Assembly (NCBI GenBank): GCA_014338405.1
Contig: JTDE01000151.1
Location: 310,490-374,489 of the forward strand
Reading direction: 5' to 3'
Source: Paragonimus skrjabini miyazakii
Taxonomy: Eukaryota; Platyhelminthes; Trematoda; Plagiorchiida; Troglotrematidae
DNA length: 64,000 nt
The notes under the pieces: model-generated
Told to the model about the DNA's origin: nothing
Databases searched by the model: none
Seen by the model: only the letters and a program-made list of their open reading frames with translations
In this document: piece after piece, positions 53,701 through 64,000 of the stretch
Layout of the letters: the number at the start of each line of letters is the position of its first letter
Numbering within the stretch: position 1 is the first letter of the stretch
Program-made: the position numbers and the translations under genes

Positions 53701-55950
53701 TATGTTATGATAAACTTCGAATCAGTGGATAGAGCATGTCTTTGTCCAAAACTGCTCTCCTGCCTAACCTGAAATACTGGAATCGTTTTGTGTGTTGTCG
53801 CTATCATACGTGGGGTAGTTTTTCCTCAGTCCGCTGAACACCTAAACATCCAGTAGCGAAAATAGAAAAACAAAATTTGTCATTCGGTCAGCTGCCAAAA
53901 TGCTCAAACTAGATTTGCGTCTGAACATGGTGATTTCACTTGAAACTAAAGAATACTTACGTTCAGCATAGTCTGGTTTAGGGGTAACGACTGAGGTTTA
54001 GGTCCTCGATTGAAACGGATACCATACGACTCCGTTTCTGCTTAATGCGTTAGTGAACAGAATGGAACCTACGAAAATTTACTTCGGATTTCACTTAGTT
54101 TTTTGCATCAAGGATATGATAATGTGCAGCACGCGCATGTCATGGTCGGAATAACAGGAATCGACCTAATAGCCTACTCATGATCAGGTCAATATGAACG
54201 GTTGAGCACCGTCGTTATGTAGTCTATCCGTAATTCGATGGGAGGTTGAAGATAATCAGATTCACCGCGGAGTCACTTACACTTCTGGTGCATTGCTATT
54301 TATAGATATGGTCGAGTTGAAATCAATTGTTTCAAGCTATAATAACGAAGACTCAGTAAAATGCCGTCATTTGGAGTGATATTTTGCTTCACATTTCATT
54401 TGTCTTCGAAAATTGCAGCATTCAAATTACAGACATTCAACGTAACATTGCAAGTCTTGCACACGAGTGCAATAGAACAGAGTAAGCTAAAGCAAGTCAA
54501 AATGAATACAGAAATCTTACCGCACATGACATATGAAGTTCAGATGGTCACACGGTTACATATACACAAGCTGGAGTAGACGACAGACCAGTCTGTTCGG
54601 TAGACACACACAAACACGGGAATGAAAGGACACAACAAAGTTACACTTAGACATCCGTCGAAAGTAACTACATTTTAGGTAGCCAGAGATGACTATATGC
54701 AAGGTTTCAGAAGACAAGTTCGAATAATTAATTCATGTAACCTGACAGAGACAAACAAACAGCGATACACTGAATGATTCTGTAACTTCTCATACATACA
54801 GTATACATGAAGCAGTTGAATGTATTCAGCTTTCTGCGGTAGAAAATTGCACAAGACTATCACAATTATACTGTTACGTATTGTATTCATCCATCCATAT
54901 TAGCCCACATTTGCAGTTGGGTGATCGAACAAAAGTTGTCGTCCCATGTAGACGACTACCAGTTACGTCACCAGTCTGAAAGAATTATACAATATGCAAC
55001 GCACACTCAGCATACTGGCACAGCAATTGTTTTGAACTTCGAAAATGGACACATGTAAGGTGTGTTTGTATTTGAATATATGTGAAAACCTTGTGTAAGG
55101 CTTATATTCACGTCATTCCCTGTACTTGGTCTGTCCTCACTCCACTGTTCTAGCAATTCGCTGAGAGTTATCTCTGTTTCGCAGTGCAGTTCTTGAAACG
55201 TTCGGTCTTTGGAACACAGTACCAGGAACACATAGACCGGACCTTTATCAGACAGACTAGGTGATTAATGATACTCAGCAGTTTTTAATCGGTCCAAGAT
55301 TCCCGTTACCGCATGTGATCCTTTATAGTAAGCTTCAGTCATCCAAGGAGAACATAACTGTTAAGCCGTTAGCTCTCATTGTTGAAGTCAGAAAGTGAAT
55401 TTTTTGAGTCGTCGAAGATTATCTGTAGTCCGCATAGTCACGACGGATGTGACTGATTAGAAACGTCGTATGTAACTATTTACAAATAATAACCTGACTA
55501 TTCCCTTCGTTAGCAGAGAGGAGATTTCAACATTTCCAAGAAACTTGTTTTGTCTGGGTTAACCAGTTATTCAATGTTCGGTTGATTGTCAATGTAGCTG
55601 ACTTCCCATATTTAGAGATAATGTCAAATGTGTGATTGAGATGGCTTTCGCGGGCTTCACTGTATTAACTGTGGTCCACCGGTGTATCAGACAACCAGCA
55701 ATCATACAGGCGACCAACATAAGAAAAGTAATGAAATAGAAGTGAAAAGACTATAGAAATACGCGGAACGTGGACACCTAAAAAAATATTTGTTAAAAAC
55801 TCCTGAGCCAGTTGTAAGAACATGCTGTTTATGCGAAATACTTGGATGTAGATTATTGATCTGAATAACTACAGCTTCTGATAGTCATGAACAGTGGCAG
55901 TATTGTTCCAACCTCGGGTTGATGATTTACGTAATCGCACGGTCGCCGGG

Positions 55951-56003
55951 CGAAGTAAAGTTTAACCTTTACTTCATGAACGTTTCAAGATGACGTCCTC
56001 AGT
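55951..56003 (-). repeat. CTGAGGA...GAAACG motif next to a perfect 9-bp hairpin
   Basis: On the minus strand CTGAGGA (56002-55996) is followed by CGTCATCTT and GAAACG (to 55981). Then comes a perfect 9-bp hairpin, GAAGTAAAG/CTTTACTTC, at 55952-55960 and 55967-55975 with a 6-nt loop. It shares the box pair with the copy at 62620. Confidence 0.45.
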
Positions 56004-56165
56004 GTGAAGGTGTCCGAGTCTATATATTTAAGCTCATTTTGGTAGTTCAGCTAAATTGATAATGACAGTGTACCAATTTATAAAATTGCGAAAAGCAAGG
56101 GTACTTTTAACTCACTCTTCTTTGCACAAGATAGTATTATACCCCGTAGAGGGAGTCAACTGTTT

Positions 56166-56193
56166 GTATATATGTATATATGCATATATATGT
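56166..56193 (+). repeat. TA/TG-rich simple sequence
   Basis: Imperfect GTATATATGTATATATGCATATATATG run. Confidence 0.7.
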
Positions 56194-57081
56194 GCATGGG
56201 AGAGCGGACCACTGAAGTTTACAGAAGTTGTACGGCTGAAGGAAGGTGTGTTCGGATTACGTCCTCTGATAGTGATCGATCGTGCCATTGAGTAAATTTA
56301 TCACTTGGCCATCTTGAGATGACTAAATGAAATGTTTAGTCAGGATTTGTAACTCTTTTGATCTCGGTTAACCTCAAATACATGAACACAGAAAAATGAC
56401 CCTTCCTACACCTTTCAAAACTATCACGATCCAGAAGGGTGAACGACGATTCTTGTGAATTTGATTCAGCCCGATAAAATAAGTCCGTTTACTTTATGAT
56501 AGTTTTTATTTGAATTCTCCTCAAGTCTAGTTGCTACTGTTGCTAGGTGCACCAGTGACCACGTGAATATAGCATGTGCGTTGTTTAAACCTTTATGATG
56601 ACTTCCAAATTAGTCATATTTTTCGGCCGTATGACCCTGATGAATCAGTCTGTGCAAACAGTGCCTACGTTTTTTGTTGTTATGTAAAGAATCCCAAGTG
56701 TCTTACATTAAAAATCGACAGGGCTGCTTGAATTATGTGATCTAAAACAGGCCTCGTGAGACAATGCCGTTACTGCCTTATGTTGAGCTCTAGCTGAAGT
56801 CCACATTTTACGCACGAGAACCTTGTGATTATCATCACTGGTTTTCATAAACCGCAACTTCAACGACCGAGGACTTAATTCTGTGGATGCAGCTAACTAT
56901 TGTAAATTTACTTCATCTCATATCATAAGGGCTGACATCTCGGAACGAAGGTCTACTGTCACTATCTGATGAAACAAAGACAGAAGTGAAATAGTGTTGT
57001 ATTATGTGTACGTAAGGCCTAATACATCACCACAATACATACCAACTGGTCCAGTGACCTTTTGAAACGATTTGGTTTCTG

Positions 57082-57101
57082 ACACACACACGCACACACA
57101 A
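57082..57101 (+). repeat. (AC)n microsatellite
   Basis: Ten AC-type dinucleotides with one CG interruption. Confidence 0.85.
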
Positions 57102-60100
57102 AACAGTCCTTAAGAATGGGGTTCGATCGAAAAATGCCCGCATTAGGAATTATTTCGCTTTGTTTTCAGGCTCCATTCTTCGAGTCCTGTTTGGTTGTCT
57201 TCATTTTTTGTTCGTCTGTTAAGTGCAAGAAAGGTTCAAAAGTCACTATTTGGTTGCGTGCGAACTCTGTTTACACCGAAACACACCAGTGCGGGTACGC
57301 GCCGCTCGTGAATGAAGAAACGCAAACAGCTGTTCTCTAACCACGGCTTTTGTTGGATGTCAACCGAATGATTGACTTGGTAATGGTTGAGGGTATGTAC
57401 CCATAATGCAATGCGTCATCGAGGATGGGAAACATATTCGGTAAGTTTGTTCTGTCATTCGTTCTACACCAGGCACTCTTTTTTATCCACCCGATAATTC
57501 TGTGAGTCATTTAGGAGTACATTTCTGGTGGAGATTAAGTAGCGTTTTGCTTGAAAACTAACAGATGGGCCAGAAAACGTGTAACCAACGCCTTTCGTCA
57601 CACTTAGCAGACTTTAGAGACTCCTTTGTGGCGTATCCATGAAATTTTGGTCAAATGAGTTGCCATTTTACGCTGGTGATCAGTCGAGCTATAATTAGAA
57701 AGTGTTGTGGGACGTACTATTATCCGCAATTACACCAATAGCTAAAATATTCCCTTGAACAGCTTCAGGTTCAATATATACTTTGGATCTTGTGTATAAG
57801 TATATTTGAGATGATGTTACAAGCCGCTTTAGCGCATGTCTGAGGTCACTGAAGTTACATGATAACACTGGTTTTGTTAGTTTCCTACGGCGGTGGCCGA
57901 AGAGGTTTATGCTTGGGCTTAGACGTGGCTTGGGCTGCTGAAGACAGCGCATTTGGCAAATCTCTTCGAAATGAGTGGACAATTTTACATCATTGGTCTG
58001 GGCGTTATAGTCCTAAATTTTGAAATGAATAGCAAGATCCCAAACAGCATTGAATGCAATTACTGGTTAATATTTTGCGCCTCTCAGTTCATGGCTTACC
58101 TGCATAATCCTCGTACTTTTTAATACATTTATATACGGTTCTGTAACAATCTCGTACTTATTTAATGTTATCTATCACCCCCGTCTTAATTGCCCAAATT
58201 TTCATCACTCGACGCATAACAAGAACATTTTCAACTTAGTTATCTTTCAAGGGCACTGCTTTTGGAATAATAACGCCAACAAACGAGTTTTGGCTTGGAT
58301 AGCTCCCTTTCAATCAGATCAGTCTTAAAGTGTGATCACTAATTCAATCATAACAGCAAGATACACTTCCGTGAACGAGAATACATAATCATACAGTCAA
58401 CATTTACTGCAGGTAGACCAGCGTTTTGACTGACAAATAGAAGCACTTGAAGTAAATTTTACAGTTCACCGTTTCACACGTGATTATAAGTCGGTAATTT
58501 CTCAACCAGAATCATTAATCTTTGCAGGGAAAACATTTTAGTTCCTATGTATTGAATCATATGTGGAAGAAGGTCGTTTGATTTTAAGGAAAATACTTTT
58601 AATCTTGAAATGATTTAAGCCAATAAGCACCAAAAACACTGAATTTATCGTTAATTTCCACCCCTGAGTCTTCGGCTAGAGCACATAAAACATAATATGA
58701 ACTGTGTCAGTACAGCAGCAGATAAATTCAAGGTCAAATAACTACTCACTACAGGCCACATCCAGGTCATCGACGCATACTGTAAGTTATTGTCACTTTT
58801 AGTCGTTTACTGGTAAGTAATGTTTTTTATCAGTTGGTTTTACCCAGTTTACGCAGATATTTACCAAACACTGTTTAATTCATTTAGATGAAACTGGTAA
58901 ACATCAAAAGAAACTCTAAGTGCGCAGTCAACAGACGAAAAAAGTGGTCCAAATTCAGCCTACTGTACAGTCTACTGTTCCAGAAGGTGAACCCATGAAA
59001 CCGGCATATATAAACAGCGTTATAAATTCATGAAAATAAAATGTACACAATTAATCTATCAGGAACCAACATACGAAGGATCCTTTGGATAGTCAAATAT
59101 TGGAATCGTCAATGACTAAAACACCAAGGCGTTTGCTGCAACCTTCACAACAAAGGATAAGAAGTCATCGTTGCAAATGTTAAAAAGTAAAAGGCCTTCG
59201 AATTTGAATATAAGAGACATCGGAATGCTTCTTTGTGATTTTTGAAGTTGATTGTTTCTGTTTTACAACCGTTCTTTTGTAACATGCTCTGACAGAGACG
59301 AAGTGAAGTTAAAAATGTAGCCATTGTGGGCAATAACAAGCACACGGTAGTTTCTCGTCCGTGCCAAACTATTGCTTTTTTCCATTAAACTTTACGATGT
59401 AATTTTACCAAACATTTTCAACAACGATGGTTTACGTCCACCTGTAGGGACATGTTGATCGAAGGACTCAGTGCTCGTCGGTAATCGTTAAGCTTTTTCA
59501 AATACGGCACATGATGATGAAAATGAATCATACAGCCTAAAAGCTTACAGTAAAATAGAAGCAAAATTGAAAGCGACATTATTTGAATGCGCTGGTTCAT
59601 TATTTAATGATGCTCAGTGAATTAAAACAGTTGTGTACGCAGAAGCTGAATAGCTATGGTTGCATCTATTATGTTTCCGATTTACGAGGATGAAACATTA
59701 CCCCAAAATTACATTTCAAAAGGATACTATCATAGTTCTGTCTTTCACATATAATGAGTTATAGTTCTAGTTTATAACCCGCCGGTCAAAAGTTTTGAAG
59801 GCGTTTTCAAAATTTCCCACTTTATATTAATTGCAACGAAAGTACACACATCATCAGTCATAGAAAGCTGCATAAAAATACAGTAGGTGTTAATGACAAG
59901 TGATATCATCGAACTATCGGCTTGTAAAAGGTGTAAATATTGGAATGTATCGGAGATCATACACTCAACATTTATAACATCATGATGAAGTTTGTTTCAG
60001 AGTTTCTTCAATATAGTTTCAGTTTTCAGTTGCACACATTTAAAGATGAAAATAACTAGGATATACAGAAATTCTTGAAACCGAAGTGTACTTACCAAGC

Positions 60101-60635
60101 AGTTTTCTCCCAGACAGTTCCGATGGTCATATGATTGAAAAATCGTCCTCCACGTTAGTGTAGTGTAGTTTACTCTTTAGAACTGTCTAATAATCTCTAA
60201 GCATTTGTGTATTCAGCAGGACGAACTATGTCGTCACCACTACAACTTAAAAACTGCTATCTGAATTGGCTTTAATTAGATTCAACATGTTCAGTCAGCA
60301 TTAAGCAAAAGTCAGAGAAAGATGCATCTTTCGCGTTACAAGCCAAATCAGAGAAACGTAGTTTATGTTTCGGGCCATACTAGAGTAACGCTCGAACACC
60401 TGGTTTTCTATGCTTTCACGAAACCCCTTTTATTTACTCGCAGAGACAGCAGACTTTCATGTGCAGTATGGCATAGATGGACAAAAAAGACCAACTAAAA
60501 ATTGTACTGATCTGCTTCACTTCTGTTTAATGGCCATCGGGATTAGCCAGGCAATTTAGGCACAAATATATTTATGCACAGTAAACATATTGTGATCGAT
60601 GCATTTTTATGGATATTATTCTGACTACAATACCC

Positions 60636-60712
60636 CTGAGGAACGTCACCTCAGACAACTGAGGTGTAAGTTATTAAAACTTGCCCGTAGCGTTGCAACA
60701 AGCTTCATCGCA
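60636..60712 (+). repeat. Dispersed CTGAGGA motif with a perfect 8-bp hairpin
   Basis: CTGAGGA starts at 60636 and is followed by CACCTCAG (60647-60654), loop ACAA and CTGAGGTG (60659-60666), a perfect stem. The downstream part (TTATTAAAACTTGCCCGTAGCGTTG) aligns with the copy at 62620. The layout recalls a hammerhead-ribozyme core with stem II, but the GAAA box is replaced by TAAG here. Confidence 0.5.
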
Positions 60713-62342
60713 GATTGTTACCCTTTTTCTCGCATTCGCAAGCCGGCTGAGTGCTAGCAGTCTTTCCTGTTCGTTTTATTCGCTCATCGCCGTGTGTCAC
60801 ACTGAAATATGCCCAATGCAATTTTCCACTAATTTTGTATCGTTTGTCAAAATAATTTGAGATTAGAAACACTGAGTTCACTTTAACCACTTCATCAATC
60901 CAAAAAGAAAACGTTACGGAATATTAACATTTTGCTTATTGTCATCAGTCACAAACCTGAAATATTCCGGTTGTATATATCGTGTAGAGAAAAACACAGA
61001 AGGACTAGACACGACTACAAGCATATTAATTTTTATGTAATTACGACCACAGCTACCCAATACGTTGCTTCAATCATTTTTATGCACATAACGTCGGCTG
61101 GTATGTTCGGATAAGCATCGCTTCGCGGAAAACCAGTAACTGTGGGTTTCAATTAAGCAACAGTATCTTGAATGAATTCACTTGGTCATCTTGGTGACTT
61201 TTTGTCATGACTGGATAATACTAGGTGTGTTTTTAGGCGTGTGTAATTCCTGTGTCCCTATCCGTAAGATGTATGTAACTGGCATTTCTTACGTTTTTGA
61301 CTGATGAGAGTAAACACAATGATCACACACCACAACATGTCTTCTTTCCATTACGATGAAGTAGTTTTGGTTTGTCAGCGAAGTGTGTTTCTTTAGTAGA
61401 ACACACGATAGCTACTTACATAGTAGCAAATTGCTTGAATTGTTAACCTATCGTACCGTTGGCTTGCCTGCATTTCATGCTCAGGCCTCACCGGTAAGCG
61501 CTATTAAGAATGGCTGAATTTTATCGTACAATAACATACGTATGAACCGTACACATTTTTCAAGCATTCATCCATCGAGCGTCACTTTCTGGAACTACTA
61601 CAATAAGCATTGTTTTAATAAAATTGCCTACGATGAGTTTTCTAAATATCATCCTGAAAACTATTCACAAATATGAGAAACGTGATGCAACATTCGTTTT
61701 ATTAGATGTATTTCTTGTCGCCGCTGAACCGAATTCTTTCTGAAAGTGCGCTGCAGTAACCAAACACCAGCACTTTGGATATTACTTAAAACTTGTGCTT
61801 ATAACAAACTGGTTTATGTCAATTCTTGGCTCTACCAGGTATCAAAATAAAAGCCACGTTTTCCTACCTTGAAAACTACTTGATTAGATTAATCTATGTT
61901 ACATGACCTCTAGGTTTGATCCTAATTTCCTTCGGACTGCACTGAGGCAAATGTGATTATTACATATTTACTGTTGCCAATTTGGTATGTTGACATGTAT
62001 GCCAACCGTGTTTGTGGTAGTTATTTACGGTACTGAAGAAAATGGTACAAAACTAAAAAAGCACATGTACACAGCATATTTCCCCGATTAGAAAACATGA
62101 CCTCATCAACCCAGACCGTTCTTCCACTCATCATTCATCTGTCAGTAAAATTCATCTAGTAGCTTTGATATAAAGTTGTGCGAAAGTTATGAGGTAAGGT
62201 AGTTTTGCCTCAATTCTGAGACTTTGTAACGAATTTTCAATGAATATTTTGGAAAGTATGAGTGCGCCAGCTGACAGACAGCTTTGACTAAGTGGATGGG
62301 GGAACAGTTCATCTGCAGACCTGTTAGTTAAGTCACTAATAC

Positions 62343-62388
62343 AACTTACAAACCTATCAGTTGACGATCCGGTTTAGCCATCCTCAGA
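62343..62388 (-). repeat. Dispersed CTGAGGA motif, minus-strand copy
   Basis: On the minus strand, CTGAGGATGGCTAAACCGG is followed by CGTCAACTGATAGG and TTTGTAAGTTG. The last part aligns with the TGTAAGTTATT segment of the 60.6-kb copy. The GAAA box is degraded. Confidence 0.35.
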
Positions 62389-62619
62389 TATAAATTGATT
62401 TTTCACTGTCCAGCACAATGACCCGAATGATGGGCTGTTTGCTTTCTTCAATGCGTTGGAAGTGCCCGTTCGTAAAGTCACTGGGTTGCTCAGATGGTAA
62501 TAACACATACAGAACAATTTAATCTCACTTCCAGCAAAGTTACCTTCCCTTATGAGTGAATAGATTAGAAGCATTCATGAAAAATTACTTTTGTTAATGT
62601 GATTTCGACCATAACAGTC

Positions 62620-62685
62620 CTGAAGAAGGCCAACCGAAGTGATTGAAACGAAGAGTATTACAAATTGCTCGTAACGTTGTGTTAT
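62620..62685 (+). repeat. Dispersed CTGAAGA...GAAACG motif
   Basis: CTGAAGA at 62620-62626 and GAAACG at 62645-62650 flank 18 nt that include a CGAA loop-like sequence. They are followed by GTATTACAAATTGCTCGTAACGTTG. Both boxes of a hammerhead-like core are present, but the segment between them pairs poorly. Confidence 0.45.
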
Positions 62686-63040
62686 TCTCAATCCGTTTAT
62701 CAATAACATGTTAAACAAGACACACAAACTGTTTGACTACATTCTTGCTGAATTTTGTGCGGACATCTTACATACACAATCTGTTTGACATATTGATATC
62801 GTTGCAGAAGTAGAACGTAATTCGATTCAAGCATATAGTAATCTTCTGTCATAATCAGGCTACTGATTTTTCGCCGATAATGAAATTCCCCGCTAAGAGA
62901 ACGCAATGAGTTCCGTTCGCCTGTATACCTTTTCGACCGTTCATTCCGCTTGGAAAGAGTAGTAACAGATTAAGTTGCTTGTCAATTAAGTGTAGGGCAT
63001 ACTGAGTTAAGAAGTTGTTAGCTATTAGATTAATAATTCG

Positions 63041-63090
63041 CAGAACAAACGAACGAATATACGGGCGAACGAACAGACGAATGAACAGCG
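63041..63090 (+). repeat. Imperfect GAAC/ACGA tetranucleotide repeat
   Basis: Repeated GAACAAACGAACGAAT, then GGGCGAACGAACAGACGA. This is a degenerate microsatellite. Confidence 0.65.
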
Positions 63091-64000
63091 AATTTTAATG
63101 TGCTGCCAATGGGTAAATGACACTGTTCAGACTTTCCGCACAATTTCTCAAATAGTGGTCTCATTAAACGAATGTTAAACCGCAAATGCTGCTTCACTTG
63201 TGCAAACTGATCGGCAGTTCAATAAGTGAACATTGACCGAAATCAGATGAAATATTCTGAACAAAGTCTTCTCAACCACATATAAGCTGAAGCTATCCGG
63301 TTGAATGGTTTCTTCTGACCGAGTAGCTATAACCGATAGCAAAACAATTTTCATAATCAAAAACCAGCCTGGACATCTGTTAGTGCATCGGTTGAACAGG
63401 TTTATATATTTTTTTAAACAAGGCTGATAACCAGAATGGTATTGGTAGTTAACCACTTATTACTTCTCAACAAACCAGTTTTTCAGCATTTCTAAATGTT
63501 GGTCAAAAAAACTGTCAGACCCGCAACCTCAAGCTATGACCATATCTATCATGTGGTAAACGGACTCGATCCTCGGCACATTAACTGCTCTCATTAACAG
63601 CTTTCTAGCTTGTGTAAACTACATGGCTCCGTATGAAATACCTCTATACGAACTGTAAAAAATAGGTAAAGGATGCCCTTGCTTTTTATGGAATGATCGT
63701 AGACACAACCTTATGCGGGCAGTAAAAACACTCACTATGGATTCGGCAACCGTGCGTAAGTGAGAAATCCGACATTAATTATGGATGGTATAAGTAACTG
63801 CCCAGTTTAGAAGCAAAAAGGTTTGCTCCCATAATAAGGATTTGGTCGGCATTGACTAATATAAGTTCGTGGTGATGTGTGCAGTTCTTCTGTTTAAGCT
63901 ATTTAATCTGACTGCAAACTGTAGTTCAGAGACAGCCAACTGCGTTCAGAATGCTTACGGTGAACATCCAACTTTATATGCAGTACGGCTGGTGTGCTTG

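Larger units (their letters stand above)
50724..64000 (-). other. Intron or upstream sequence before exon A
   Basis: A good phase-1 acceptor at 50724 shows that the transcript has earlier exons. No Ig-like, signal-peptide or promoter-like sequence was recognised in these 13 kb. The region contains several copies of the CTGARGA/GAAACG motif and short simple repeats. Minus-strand frames such as 57695-57982 (95 codons) show no domain. Confidence 0.6.

Noticed and set aside
57695..57982. 95-codon minus-strand frame as an upstream exon of the Ig gene
   Set aside because: It lacks the Cys-Trp-Cys pattern and a phase-1 donor.
1..64000. CRISPR arrays, operons, rRNA genes, prokaryotic phage or defence modules
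   Set aside because: No regular spacer arrays, compact gene strings or rRNA-like sequence were seen. The long introns show this is a eukaryotic nuclear genome.

Overview
This window is eukaryotic. It is AT-rich and almost entirely non-coding, with GT-AG introns of 2 to 15 kb, decayed retroelements and one assembly gap (15141-15285). A single multi-exon gene accounts for the confident coding sequence. The long introns, Penelope-like elements (PLEs) carrying GIY-YIG nucleases, and LINE copies whose C-terminus resembles the tandemly named endonuclease-reverse transcriptases of flukes together suggest a flatworm, most likely a large-genome digenean trematode. That assignment is inference.

The gene lies on the minus strand. 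Six exons were rebuilt from reading frames and splice sites. In transcript order they are 50723-50385, 35467-34955, 28195-27939, 25925-25775, 13805-13338 and 6426-5827. They total 2328 nt, every junction keeps phase, and they encode five consecutive immunoglobulin-like domains. Three junctions rebuild a Phe codon just before a Pro-Pro or Ala-Pro linker, which is typical of tandem Ig domains. Linker style and domain character point to a nephrin / sticks-and-stones type cell-adhesion receptor. The start codon, signal peptide, any fibronectin III domain, the membrane segment and the cytoplasmic tail are not seen. The gene probably runs off both ends of the window.

The introns hold the mobile DNA. 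Intron 28196-34954 contains a truncated LINE on the minus strand (32074-32690), head-to-head with a truncated PLE on the plus strand (32887-33951). Intron 35468-50384 contains a longer decayed copy of the same LINE family (42333-43700, minus) and a second PLE (45951-47400) whose N-terminal reverse-transcriptase part is inverted relative to the rest. It also holds a tRNA-like, partly duplicated and palindromic repeat at 48.5-48.9 kb. A short dispersed motif of the form CTGARGA...GAAACG occurs at 38.5, 56.0, 60.6, 62.4 and 62.6 kb. It may be a relic of PLE-associated hammerhead ribozymes. Possible fainter relics (LINE endonuclease at 22.7 kb, GIY-YIG at 10.1 kb) are reported with low confidence.

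No convincing gene was found on the plus strand. Nearly all other open frames are under 100 codons and match nothing I recognise.
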